64,000 bases of DNA from Pontederia crassipes (GCA_030549335.1 CM060188.1:6510001-6574000); one strand, 5' to 3'; numbered from the stretch's first letter, positions 47,990 through 60,225 are shown. Numbers and translations are program-made. The notes: generated by a model from the letters alone, not told the origin.

Positions 47990-50900
47990 GCTGAGCGGCG
48001 ACGATGACATCCCAGTACCAGACACTGTATCTTTCATCAAATGAATTGTTTGTTTTAGATGATCTCCCATAATTGTGAGAGTGCATGATACACGTTCATT
48101 GGAATGGCCATTGTGTATGTTTTGTGAAAGCTGTTAGTTGTTGCCTACTCGACCATGTTCATTGTTCAAGTCCAACATAAGTGAAAATGTTCAACGTTCG
48201 AGTGCTAAAAGATTATCAGCACAATATGCGTAGCAGATTCTTTTTTTATATATATTTTTTACTGATATTTGTAGTTTAAAGATTACAGGAGCAGCAGACA
48301 CATCTGTTATGCCATCAGAATCCAGATTCGATTTATAGTCACAAGTAGATTAAATAGTTCACCTCTCGGTTAGTTCAAATTAGAAAATTCACAATTTCAC
48401 ATTACTTTCTTCCCCTGAATCGAATGTTACCGCAGTGTCTTCATGATCCAACATGATTAAAATCAAAGATTCATGAAGTGCACCTGTTTAAATTTTGTAC
48501 GTGCTAACAAAATATGCAATAATCATCAAGATGAATCTACGATCCAACAAGAAGAAGAAAAGGGAAGAAAAAAGAATGCTACATAGTCGAGGTATTTTTT
48601 ATTTATATTTATATCTCATTAGTGTTTTATCCATTCAAAGTCACATTAAAATCGATTCACTGAATGAGAATTGACGATCGAATTTGTACAAATTTCCTTT
48701 TCCATTAAAGTATCACCATATTTTATGCATTTTCTCTTGTATTTATTTGGCCGAAGCGTAACAGTTATATAACGATAGGACGGCTATTTTTTAGCTATCT
48801 ATGACCTTTTTTTTTTCCGTTTCAGTCTTCAAAATGTAAAACTCTGCTTGACTTTTTTTTTTTTTGTGAATTTGTCACAATTCATTTCGTCTATTTTGAA
48901 ACTTTTTTCTATCAATTCAATTACTTTTAATTATGAAAAACAGATTCCCATCATTCCCACTTTGCATAAATTGTCCTTCTATTTTACGGTTATCAAATCA
49001 TCCCTGCAGTTTTTTTATCCTTCTTGAAGTGTGCCTTCACATGCTTGTCATCTACTACTAACTAGGAATTAAGATCCTTCAAGAAAGAAACACAAATGAC
49101 TCTAAAACAATAAACAAATTTAAAATAGTTTCTGGAATGTATATTTTCCTTTTTAATTTTTTTTTTTGTTTTCAGGTGCTACCAAGAGATATTGGATATC
49201 CAAAAGTAGGAAAATATTCTCTAAGATATATTTTCTTGAGAGACTTTAAAAATTCAAAGTGCCCAAACCAAAACAATGCTCTTTCCAAAATTTGAGTATG
49301 ACCAGAACAGCATAAGCCGACCCCACCTAGTGGGATAAAGCTTTGTTGTTGTTGTTGACCAGAACAGCATACCAACAACTTGCCAAGGTAGTCCAGGATG
49401 GACAAAAGATCAGACAAATTTGGCCAAACCTTAAGTATATTATTTCTTGGTGTACTTTCATCATGGTTAGCTTAGATATTTTTGGCTTTTGATTAACTAA
49501 ATAGAGACATCAATATTAATAATAGATGCAACAAATATTTATATCCTTTGCTCATATCATAACTTTAAGAAAATATATCTCAGGAAACAAAAAGGGTGTC
49601 CACTTAATTGCTGGAAGATGGTACACAAGTGTGAGCATTGGTGTTGAGTGTCCAGGGGATCAAGAAATGTGAACTGCAGCTCTGGATGCCTGTACAGGAA
49701 GCAAGAACAGCACCCAAAGCATGAGAATACATATTTTTCTCGTCCTGCTCTATATGCATTTCCTGTAAGAATGTGTTTTTCCTAGAAAACATTAGCACAT
49801 TGCCTCCAACATATGTGTAGGCCATTCCTTGTGTGCTGCCTGGAAAAGAGTTTGGACAGAGTTCAAACAAAGGTTACAACAGATATTGTGATATAAAAAA
49901 TAATAAATAGATTTAGCTATATTTAAATAATACAGATGAGTAGTTGCTTGCAAAATATCCAGACGAAAATGATAATACAGAGAAATTCCTAGGAATATCA
50001 GCATGAAACAATCAAGCATAAATGCTTGGTAAAGATTTGAGAAAAAAACTGGATTGAAAGGTTTGCAAGGCCAATGGATCCCTGAGACTCCATGTGATTT
50101 TTCAGTACAGAACCACAGAGACTTGTGTATCAATGTGACACAATAAATGAAGCACTAACTCCACTTCTTAAAGTAGCTCATATAGAAAAGAACCACATTT
50201 TCCAGCTTTGCCTATATTTTTTACATACTCCAGCAGTCCAGCCTCTCCTATGGAATACCATAAACATATATTAGATTGAAGTGGCTTAAATCGGTCAATC
50301 ATGAGAACATGGGTGAAACCTAACCATTTTCCTCATTTGCTGGATGTGATGTGAACACCTTTGTCCTCCCAAAAGAAAATGCTAACATGAATAACTAAAA
50401 TATGGATCAAGTCCTTCTTAATTAAACTCTAAGATTAAACATCAACGGAATTTGGCGCAGAAGAGACATCTCCAACTGCAGGACAATGGTGCAACAAGTG
50501 CAAGGACACATTTGCTGGGGTCTGGGAGCAATTTGAGCTCTAGACTTCAATGTATGCACAGAAGAATCTGACTTTCTTGTGTGTATATACAAAGTTGAAA
50601 AATTCTTGGTACTACTAGCTCTGAAAGCATACAAGTGATAATGTCTTCAAGAGATTGATAGCAAAGTCAGATTTTGTGCCTTCAGTTCTAGAAATGGAGA
50701 TGCATCATACATTTATATAAAGTTATATTCATAACAATTATCTAAAAATAGGATCAAAATTTTGAACACCATATATAAACTCTGAACATAGTTATCCGAA
50801 TTAGTCAATTCAAATCGGTATCAATTCCTTTTTATCGGAAAAGTAAAGAAAAGAAAGACCTATTCTGTATTCAGGACTGATAAAAATAGTTCCCTTTCGG

Positions 50901-51193
50901 AGTCATGGTTCAGAATCCATCCAGGATCAATTTAAAGTTCCAGTTCTACTTCATCCCTACAAATTCCATCTGCTGTATGAGATGAACTATAAGGGCATCA
51001 CGCTATTCATTTTATGTTGATTTCATCTACAGCTCTCCGCTTGATCACAATTTATTCTGACCATGCGCAGCATGAATTTCGATAGCATCTCCTCTAACAA
51101 AAGATTTTGTTTTTTCCTTAGAGGGAGAACGAAAGTTTCAACTTTAAGATATATGATGCAGAAAACGAAAAGACATGAGCCGCGCAGTACACC
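47990..51193. other. Spacer between synaptotagmin and the minus-strand membrane-protein gene
   Basis: About 150-250 bp after the stop are likely synaptotagmin 3' untranslated sequence. The rest is AT-rich with long T runs. A tiny Au-SINE remnant lies at 49315-49355. Open frames at 49604-50634 on the minus strand show no family I recognise; part of 50640-51193 is probably the 3' untranslated region of the minus-strand gene. Confidence 0.5.
49315..49355 (+). mobile_element. Very short Au-SINE 3' remnant with target-site duplication
   Basis: AGCCGACCCCACCTAGTGGG followed by ATAAAGCTTTGTTGTTGTTG is the conserved 3' end of the plant Au SINE. A perfect 16-bp direct repeat, TGACCAGAACAGCATA, flanks it at 49299-49314 and 49356-49371. 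Only about 41 bp were inserted, an extreme 5' truncation. Confidence 0.85.
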
Positions 51194-51898
51194 TCAATGG
51201 GTGAAGGCATAAAAGATAGTGGAGATGTAGACGGCTAGGGCGGCGGAGACGAGGACCGCGAGCGCGGCGACGGCGCGGACGGCGGAGTGACTGCCGCAGG
51301 AGAGCATGCCGAGCCTGATCTGGATGACGTTAACCATGGAGAGGAGGAGGAAGATGGAGCCCATGACGGAGCCGACGCCGGAGGCGAGCATGCCGAGCCG
51401 AAGCACCCGGGCGTTGATGTGCGCCCGGAACGCCTCGTCGACGTCTTTGCTGTTGAGGAGGTTGATGGCGAGCTTCAGGCCCTGGGCGACGAGGCTGGAG
51501 AAGAGGAAGAAGCTGAAGGACACCACCTCGAACACCAGCAGGTTGCGCGCCACGTCGGGGCCGGCGTCGCAGGCAGTCTTGCCCTCCAGGCTGCGCTGCC
51601 CCGGCGACGTCAGCGACAGCCCCACGAAGACGGCGATGGTGAACAGCGAGTTCACGTTCACCAGGCCGTCCAGCGCCGTCACATGGATGCTCGTGGTCGT
51701 GGTGCTACAAATGTTGCCGCTACTCTTGTGCCGGCCGTGGTCGTTGCTGACATCAGATCTGCACAAAGATTGATGGCGGCGCAATCAAATGCGTCATAGA
51801 TTGCTTGGTAGATTCTTGTCTCCTTTTGTTTTTATTATGTTCAACTTGGATCTGGTTAAGATAACAAAATGATGGGGGAGATTGACTTACACATCCAT
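51194..51898 (-). CDS. Four-helix plant membrane protein, possibly MEE60-like
   Basis: The main exon is 51194-51758. I join it to an 8-nt first coding exon at 51891-51898 (ATGGATGT, donor GTAAGT), giving 190 aa starting MDVSDVSNDHGRHKSSGN. The unspliced alternative starts at 51784 (196 aa, MRRHQSLC) but would read through the consensus acceptor TTTGTGCAG. After a polar Ser/Thr-rich N-terminus come hydrophobic segments at about 38-52, 77-95, 125-148 and 163-187. Signatures are ALDGLVNVNSLFTIAVFVGLSL, LLVFEVVSFSFFLFSSLVAQGLK and LNSKDVDEAFRAHIN. The family is plant-specific and conserved; I recall it under the name maternal effect embryo arrest 60 but am not certain. No enzyme motif is visible, and its role and membrane are unknown to me. 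Confidence 0.85.
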
Positions 51899-52120
51899 CT
51901 GAGATGCTGGACGATGTTTGTAACGCTTCTTGTGCCTGCAAATACTGATGTGTTGGGAGTGGGATTTTGGAGAGAGAGAGAGAGAGAGGTCGGATAGGAA
52001 TACTGGAATACAGGAAGGGGAAGGAACTCAAGGAAGAGATTGCTTGCTTCTTGGGAGATTGGAACTTGGAAGGAGAGGGAGAGAGAATGGTAAAGCTGCT
52101 GCTGCAGCTGCAGTTTGCTG
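51899..52120 (-). other. Probable 5' leader of the minus-strand membrane-protein gene
   Basis: On the minus strand this is pyrimidine-rich, with a (CT)n run (plus-strand AGAGAG at about 51968-51988) shortly before the proposed ATG. A CTG/CAG-rich patch at about 52096-52110 marks its upstream edge. No protein is evident. Confidence 0.4.
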
Positions 52121-53451
52121 TTTCTCGAGTGGGTGCAGAATCTTTGGGGTGTCATTTTCTTGGATAAGAACTTTTTTTTCATTTGTTGTCTTTTCATATT
52201 CGTATTCGCAAATTTGTTTTTCTTTATTCGATTCGCTCCATTTCTGAAAATAAATATTAAAATTTTTATTACATTAAGAATTATCAAAGTTAAGTTTAGA
52301 GTTAGAACACAAGAAAATCAACGTTAACACAAAAAAAAGAGCAAATAAGAAAGATGATTTATCAATTTTATCTTGTCACATTTTTTATGAGCATATATAA
52401 AAAACTTAAGATCTTTTTATTATCAGAATTGGTGAATCAATTGAGATGATTTTGTATTAATCTATATTCATGTTACAAAATAACATTATAAAATAATAAA
52501 CATTCCTGGTTTCTTTAGAAAAGTTCTCCGAATAAATAAACCGGTTATTGATAATAACAATTTAATTATAGCAAAGGAAATGGAGTGCGAATTCAAATTT
52601 CTTGGAATTAAAGTAGGAGCTCCGTTACTCTGTCAAACTATTTAATCGGACAAAGAGGATTTCGAATTCGCGTGTTTGTTTTATTCTTACTTTTATTATT
52701 TTGGGAAAAAGCATCAGGTGTAGTATATTTTCATCTTTATTAAAATTTCTATTTTAGGCAAAAAATAAGTATTTAAATATGGATTTTGCAGGCCGTGCAA
52801 ACTTCGGCCCATCAAACACAGAGAATATGGGCTTAAGCGTGCCTGGCCCAGTGTCGGAGCCGGAGGCGAAACTGCCCTCAAGACATATCAAGTATGGTGG
52901 CAATAAATATATTTTTATTTAATAGTTTTCCTTGGATTTTTTTTGTAAGTTTAATAAAGTATTTTCCATTTACATTGAACGAGAAATAAAAAAAATAATC
53001 AAGAACCCATGGACCACAATATTAATTACTGGGGTAATATGTTTTTTTCATATTCAAGTCTTCAATGTCTTTTCCCCTTGCTACCATTTTTTTTTTCATA
53101 GTCTTCTTTTTTCTCTCTGTGTGCGCAGTTAAAGCTTGTGGGCCATTCTGAAGTGTACACATGAGATTTCTGTCAAAGATAACATGATCCACAAAATCAG
53201 ATGCACATGCAGCTTCAATTTTTCCATCAGTAAAAGACAATTGACATTAAAGAGAAACAAGGAATGTTGTATTAACTAACCATATTTTTTTTATCTATAT
53301 ATCAACATTATCTCCCCTTTTTTTATATGTCATCTGCATGGATTCTGTTCATGGACTATGGCGAGAACCAGACCGAATTTAAAAGTCAAAAGCCCCAAAA
53401 AAAACTACTTCCCTCACCAGAAAATAAGAACCCAACACCAAGAAGATAAAA
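52121..53451. other. Spacer with upstream region of the methyltransferase gene
   Basis: AT-rich sequence without recognisable coding potential. The two genes on either side are divergently transcribed, so promoters of both should lie within about 51.9-53.45 kb. Confidence 0.45.
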
Positions 53452-56400
53452 ATGGCATCTTTGGGGGCTGTTCTACCCAAGCTCGCCAATCCGACGCTCG
53501 TCTCTGCCTTCCCCCACGTTCATCCTCCGACTTCCTCAAAGAAACCGGCGAGTGCCCGTCGCGCCGCCGCCATCGTCCGTGCCTCCGGCGGGGGCGCCGG
53601 CGTCGTCACGCGGCGGGAGCGGCAGCCGGGGGAAGGGGAGCTCGAGTTTCCACGATGGGCCGGAGAGACGCCGCTGTCGCGCTTCATCGGAGCTCTCATC
53701 TCCTTTAAGCCACTGTTCTCCCTCCTGAAGCTGGGAGCGAGGCAGCACGTAATCAGGTGACACTCTTCTGCTAGTCTACTGTCCTGCATCTTGATCTATT
53801 TTTTTTTTCTGCAGAAGAAGGAAAAATGTGGTCTTAATCTCTTTTTCTTTTTAATCTCTCTGGTCTGCGCAGGTCTGCAGAGAAGTCGAACATTCCGTGG
53901 CGAAAGATGACGAGGGAGATTCTGGAATCAGATGTTTACAAGGAGATGGAGAGCATCAGAAATCCCTCGTTGGCCTACCCTGATTGTGAGCCTCTCTTTT
54001 CTCTGACTTCTGTTTACGCAGTTTGTTTCTGTACAATGTACAGACATGTGTGCCATCAATTGCTGATAAAATGAACATGGAAATTCATTCATCTCATAGA
54101 ACCATTCCATGCTTGATGTTTGAGTTTAAGCTATGTCTTCTCACTTCACTAAGTTGATTATGTATCTGATTATTAATCATTGGACAAACGGCTTTTATTT
54201 TCCTGCTTATATTTTTCTCTATTAGTCTGTAGTCTGTACGAATTTTTAAGAAAAAAATGAGCCATCCTAGTCTTACTTGTAAAGTTCCTACTTGAACGTT
54301 TGCTGTATATTTTGATGTGGTTATCATACAAACTAATTCCTTTACTAATCCTTGAGCAGATTATCTAAATCCGTTTCATGGATATGACGAAGGAAACCTA
54401 TCTTGGCTGGTAAACTTTTGGCCTTACTATTTATTTCATTTTCGTAGATTGTCAATCACTGTCATTAGAGAATTTATTTGATTGTGTATTCCTGTGATAA
54501 AGTTGTGTTTGCTTCTTATAAAGCAGTTTTATATGGTAACTTTAAGTTATCTTACTTTTTTTTCGAAGAAAGTATTAAATACAGACCTTAACCTGCTACA
54601 GGTATATATTATTACCAATGGTGGACAACAAATAGTATTTTATCTGATGGAATTAGTAATGTCCATGTCAATGCTACTATTTAGTATATGCTTAGACAGA
54701 CAATTTTCTACTTTTTAAGCTTAAAACTTGTTCTTAATGCATTTTCTAGGCAAAATCAGTCAACTTCCTGAAAACTCAATGTGATCACTGTAATGGCAGG
54801 CAGCGGCAGAGGCAGAACAAGCAACCATGTCAATAGCGAAATTAGCAATACCTGATGCTCCTGTAATTGATGAAGCAAATAGAATACTTCGTGGAAATTG
54901 GCTAAAGGCAATTCAAGCCCACAAACAAGCATACTCAGGGAAGTCAAAGATTAATGATGTATTGGACATTGGCTGTTCTGTAGGAGTGAGCACGCGCTAT
55001 CTTGCTGAAATGTTTCCTTCAGCTAATGTGATAGTAAGTCCGATTTCACACACTCTTCTGGTAAAAGAAGGCTAACACAGCGTAATACTGTTTTCATCAT
55101 TTTTTTCACTTTACATTGGAGTATCACATTCCCTTGTTCATCAGGATAAATCATGAATTGTTCATTTTTATTAACTGTTACATTATTCAAGCTCTGCATA
55201 TTATTTTCCTTTTAGCCTTTTGAGCACTATGGTGCTTTGTTTCCACTGAAAAATACATGTTCGAGCCTAATTAGCTATCTATAATACGTAGGGACTAGAT
55301 CTGTCACCTTACTTTCTATCAGTCGCACAATACAAGGAAAAGAAGAAAGCTTCAGGAGAGAAACCCATCAGATGGATTCATGCAAATGGCGAGTCCACAG
55401 GCTTACCTTCAAAATCCTTTGACCTAGTCTCACTTGCTTATGTGGTTAGTTGCGTGTTTTTCTATTTTTTATAAACATTACCATGATCTTGTCATGAAGG
55501 CCATTCAATCCAGCATGCTGATTTTATTCTGCAACTACATAACACTGAAAACTTGGATGCTTTATGTAACACAAGGACAATCCTCTTTTAAATTCATGAT
55601 ATTCCAGTTATTCATTGGAGTTACTTCTGCAATCCCTGCATGGGATTCCCTGTCCATGCTAGATGTTGAAGTATGTTATAGAATGTCGATCACAATGGAT
55701 CCGACTTATACTGTTGCAGACTGCAGCAGTGTGTTGTTCCTTCTGATCAGGAGATATCTAAGTAGTTTCACTTGTACAATAATGCAGCTCCACGAATGCC
55801 CTGCACGTGCAACAAATGGATTGGTAAAGGAAGCCTTCCGCTTACTCAGACCCGGAGGCATTCTTGCTGTGACAGACATTTCGGTAAAAAAAATTTCCCT
55901 GTTCTTCTGGCTTTATGTTCTCACACTTCTTATTTTATCACTTGCTTACCATGTTTTGATTTTCTCTTTCAGCCGAAGTCCAAGGTCATTCAGGTTAGTA
56001 CATACTAGACGTTTTCATTCTTTCTGGTACTTGAATGCTTGATTGTTCATAGATAGGAAACTTGTTCTTATGAACCATTCTCTAGTTAAATATTAACAGA
56101 CATCCATGGTCAATTGAAGTTTGTCTGTTAATATCAGACTAGAACCCCAAACTTTGCACCTGCATACGATTTTGCTTCTTATTATCTTCGGGATTATTCT
56201 GGTTTTTCCTCCTAGAACAAATTTGTAATGCAATTCAGCATGAGAATATTACTGTATCTTGTTGCACCAATGCCCAGGTGCTTACTGTGCACAATTTTGC
56301 AGGAACTGTCGCCAATCAAGTTCACTTTGCTAAAGAGCACAGAACCATTCATTGATGAGTACTACCTCTTAGATCTTGAGAAGACAATGACTGACGCAGG

Positions 56401-56470
56401 ATTCGTCCATGTAACTTCTATTTTAACAGACCCCAGACATAGAACTGTAACAGCATCAGTGCCCCAGTAG
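53452..56470 (+). CDS. Predicted plastid SAM-dependent (class I, type 11) methyltransferase
   Basis: Eight exons join in phase: 53452-53756, 53873-53985, 54360-54409, 54800-55033, 55292-55444, 55788-55883, 55973-55993 and 56303-56470, giving 379 aa. The N-terminus (about 1-50) is rich in Ala, Ser, Pro and basic residues and resembles a chloroplast transit peptide. The SAM motif I is VLDIGCSVGVSTRYL (DIGCSVG 212-218), post-I is GLDLSPYF (235-242), and later RLLRPGGILAVTDIS matches motif III. The C-terminus has ILTDPRHRTVTASVPQ. A conserved plant-specific region IPWRKMTREILESDVY...PYYLNPFHGYDEGNLSW-like lies before the domain. The substrate cannot be told from sequence. Exon 7 is a 21-nt microexon (PKSKVIQ). 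Confidence 0.9.
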
Positions 56471-56619
56471 CTGCCCATCATATATATTCTTGTGTCTTCA
56501 ATGCAAAAAGGAATTTTTAGCAAGATTTATAGCATGTGACTGAGTTGTTACATTAAAAGTTTCTTCTTTCTGTAATTAAAAAGAAAATTCCATCCGTCTA
56601 GTGCAAAATGGGATCTGGG
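56471..56619. other. Methyltransferase 3' untranslated region
   Basis: Short AT-rich stretch after the stop codon and before the foldback element, with no other feature. Confidence 0.5.
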
Positions 56620-57125
56620 AACTACCTTAAACCTCTTTTAAACTATTGCGATTTTTCATATCTAATCATAAAGTATGAACTTATCTTTCGTATCTTCCGT
56701 TTGATCTTGTTAACTTTTCTATTAGTTTTGCTTCTTCCCATTTATGAAAAGACTAAAATGCCCTTTCACAAGCACTTCTCACTTTTAATGTTAAAAAATA
56801 ATATAAAAAATAAAAAATATAGAAACTTTTGTCCGAGAGAGGGTATTAACATATAATAATATATTGTAATTTTTTTACATTTTTAACATTAAAAGAGAGA
56901 AGAGCTTGTAGAAGGGCATTTTAGTCTTTTTACAAATGGGAAAAAGAGAGAAGAGCTTGTAGAAGGGCATTTTAGTCTTTTTACAAATGGGAAAAAATAA
57001 GAATAATAGAAAAGTTAACAGAATCATATGAAATGACTTATGAAAGTCAAGAACGTGAGAAGATGCTCTTTGATTTTAAATGCAAAAAATCGTGATAATT
57101 TAGAGGAGGTTTAAAGAAATAATCC
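56620..57125. mobile_element. Foldback (MITE-like) element of about 0.5 kb
   Basis: Left arm TTAAACCTCTTTTAAACTAT then GCGATTTTT is mirrored at the right end by AAAAATCGTGATAATTTAGAG then GAGGTTTAA. The inverted match continues inwards through CTTTTCTATTA..CCCATTTATGAAAAGACTAAAATGCCC-like sequence and its mirror in the 56895-57020 region. The right arm contains a 53-bp direct duplication (AGAGCTTGTAGAAGGGCATT twice, at about 56903 and 56956). No coding capacity and no certain target-site duplication, so the superfamily is unassigned. Confidence 0.65.
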
Positions 57126-57699
57126 TTTCTTAAAAAAAACAATGGCAAAGTACAAAGTGCATATGTAAATTATGATGTATAAGATAGTTAGATCCATGTA
57201 ATATGCTCATATGTATAGTTCGCATATAACTATATAAAAAATATTACTCAGCTTCTTCTTCTCTTCCAAATTACCCTTAAAAGAGTTTCAATAAAGAACG
57301 CAAAAAGAATATATCACTTTTATTGTTGTACGAGACTATATGTGACACAGATGTGTAGTGTTAAATTTGAATAAGGAATGAATAGTTCTTTTATAGTTAT
57401 TAGGGTTATTTCCATAAATCATTCATAAACTTCACGATTTTCTACGTCTAACTCCAAAGAACTTACTTTTTTTTAATTCCTAAACTATTTCGACTTTTCC
57501 AATTTAATTTTTTCCTCAACTTTTGTTAAGTTTTATGTTAACTTCATTTCTTCATTTATGAAAAGTCGAAGTTATCTTTTGGTGCATGCATTTTACAACA
57601 TATAATTAGACTTGCATTTAAGTTTATTTTGTATAATTTGCTCATAACATGCATTTATTTCTTTGAATTCTTTGAAGTAGCCATCTACGTTTAGTTGGT

Positions 57700-59800
57700 G
57701 TAATTTTGCAGGAATTATAAATAAAAATGGCAAAGGAACGAGAGAAAAGAAGAATAACGCAAAACGGGATCCAAACAGTAATTCAAAATGTCAATTAGCC
57801 CTCTTCACAGGCTGTTATAGGATCATCACGGCCGTTACAAGTTCATCTCACGCCCCGCACTCTGCCATTCATGACGCTCATGCACAAAAGAAATGAATCT
57901 CATAAGCCGTGATAACTATCTCATGGGCCGTGAAACACCGACTCACGCCTCATGTGCTTGTCTTCACGGCTTTGGCAGAAGCACTTGAACGAAGGACTAT
58001 AATCTCACGGGCTGTTAAGCACTCATCACGGGCCGTGAAAATCAAATCTCATTCTAGTTACTGCATTTCACGAATCAAACGTCAATTATTCTGCCCGTAG
58101 AGAACTTACGGGTTGTGACAACTTTCTCACGATCGTTACAGTAAACATCTCACGGATCATGCAATCTCACGACTCCTATAATGAGTCCGAAAATTATTAC
58201 AGATCGTGAGAACGAACTAACGGGTCGTTAAATATTCGAGCTCTTCCAGAACAAAGAGATCACCGGTCGATAAATTGACCTCACGGACATCACAGAAGGC
58301 TCGAAAACTAACGGGCCATGAGTTATACTTCATGGGCCATTACACATTGAAGGAACTCCAAAGCAAAGTATTTAACGGGTCGTCAACAGCCTCTTCACGG
58401 ATATCGCAGAACGATTAGCGTTTTAGTTTCATGGTTCACATGCCATTAACAACTGGTTACGGGGCGTGAAAGCTCATAAGTTGCGCGGTCAGAGATAAAA
58501 CCACCCGAATCACAGCCGTGAGATCTATCTCAAGCCCCATGAAGACTACAGAAACTCCTACTTCGACTATGATTGATTCATTAAATCCAATTCGGGGGGC
58601 GTGACAAATACCAATTTCGACACAATATATTTTCGGAAGAATTCTCCATGTACAAGGACTCCAACTCCTACCATATGTCCTAAAGATAATTTGGAAATTA
58701 TTAGGCCAGAAATTTCACAATTTTATAAAGCAAAACTTTCAGAACCAATGGGATTTCAAATTTACCTTATTTCACATGAAAAATATTTTTGTTTGTTCCT
58801 AAGCCACTTGACGTCTCACAGTCAGAGTTGATCATTCTAGGGCCTGCAACCTATTTCTTGAAGTTAAGAACGTGAGAAGACTTTGAAGGATTGTTGAGAA
58901 GACTTCTGTTGGATCGACTCTAGACAAGAGTTCAGCGGTGATTCCCGAAGAGTATTATTTGTTCTACTTAATGTGGATGATATTAGATATTTATTTTCCT
59001 ATATGTAGTTCTTCTGTAGTTTAGTATCTTAGTTCTTGCTTCTATAATTTAGAGTTATCTTTCTAGGTTTGTAATAGTTCTATTGTTAAAGGCGAACTCA
59101 TAGACCTCTGTTTCATTAAATAAAGATAGTTTCTTTTGATTATATATACTGATCCTAATGCTTTTCAGAGATTGATTGTCATCATTAGTTGGTTATTATC
59201 CTTGTGGGAATTGTCGGTTTGGTTTGCATGATAATTATGGAATTGATTCAAGATTAGTATGTCAGAGCATTATATAACATAATCGTAGGATCTTTGACTG
59301 AATTACGTATTATGCGGTCTATTGAATATTACCATTATATGAGTATTAATAGTTTAGAATCTTCAGTTTAAGGCATCTCAATATCTATTTAATTTTATTA
59401 TGATCTTAGATAGAATAATTATGTTAAATTCGAGGTTGAGATAATTTGATTTGTTCTGGTAGAAGATCAATACCTCAAGAATATTCTAATCTGTCAATCG
59501 AAACAACTTAATACTTCTTGGTGCTATCAGTTTGTTTGTTTTGAGATAAATCACCCTAAGGACATATGCATCAGTAGTTTAATTTTGTTTTAGTTTTCTT
59601 TATCTTTCTGCCTCTTTATCTTTTTGCAAATTTTACTTTATGTACATCTCTTACCAGAAACTTTATATTGTCTCTTATTAGCCTCTGAGATTTGAAAAAT
59701 AAGTAAATTAGTTTCCCGTAGGATCGACAACCTATACTTTTCACTTTATTATTTAAGCGATTAGTGCACTTGTTAATTTATTGTTATCAATTTTTACATC
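57700..59800. mobile_element. Putative Ty3/gypsy LTR-like sequence inside the 2.8-kb block
   Basis: 57800-58560 carries many imperfect copies of TCACGGGCCGTGA, a palindromic motif style I know from gypsy LTRs and leaders. The right end GTAGGATCGACAACC then CGATTAGTGCACTTG resembles the end region of Tat/Athila-type LTRs. There is no gag or pol. Exact ends and a target-site duplication were not found, so this is a tentative call. Confidence 0.35.
57800..58560. repeat. Dispersed palindromic motif cluster (TCACGGGCCGTGA-type)
   Basis: Perfect TCACGGGCCGTGA at 58025-58037 and near matches such as TCATGGGCCGTGA (57921-57933) and ACGGGCCATGA (about 58311) recur every 30-80 bp. Spacing is irregular, so it is not a tandem or CRISPR array. 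Confidence 0.65.
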
Positions 59801-60225
59801 ATCTTTCATCCTTTTTTCTCTACTTTACTGTCATCAGCAAGCACTTCGTCGGAAAGGGGGTCCCCTTCCTCACCCCCACCCCCACTCTTCCCTGTCTGTC
59901 AATAGGGGGGCAACCACACCCCCCCTCCCCCGCGACATATGCAGAGAAAGTGGGATGGTCGCCCTCTGCTGCAATCAACGATGGCCTTCGCAGGTCGTAA
60001 AGAGGGGGGGTCACACCTGCCCCCTCCACCCTTCTCCGTTGTCATCGGACACCGAGGACCTCTTCTTTTTTATTCTTTTATTTTTTTTACTTTTCATAAT
60101 GAAGTTAACGAAAAATTTGACAGAAGTCTACGGAATGATTAAATTGAAAAAATTGCAATAGTTTAGGGATCAAAAAAATAAATTCATATTTTAGGATTAG
60201 ATGTGAAAAATCCTTTTACGTATAA

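Larger units (their letters stand above)
57405..60225. mobile_element. 2.8-kb block with diverged long inverted ends (composite transposon-like)
   Basis: The left end (57455-57560: ACGTCTAACTCC, ATTCCTAAACTATTTCGAC, CCAATTTAAT) matches the inverse of the right end (60090-60210: TTAAATTG, GCAATAGTTTAGGGATC, GGATTAGATGTG) over roughly 120-150 bp at moderate identity. The end style resembles Mutator-like foldback elements. The interior contains LTR-like sequence and a GC-rich segment (59850-60040) with no convincing gene. Ends and target-site duplication are not resolved. Confidence 0.45.

Noticed and set aside
49604..50634. Minus-strand frames of 70-113 aa
   Set aside because: No recognised family, no splice logic linking them, AT-rich context.
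51287..51799. 170-aa and 155-aa plus-strand frames
   Set aside because: Shadows of the conserved minus-strand membrane-protein exon, caused by high GC content.
57800..58560. CRISPR-like spaced palindromes
   Set aside because: Irregular spacing, imperfect motif, nuclear plant context.
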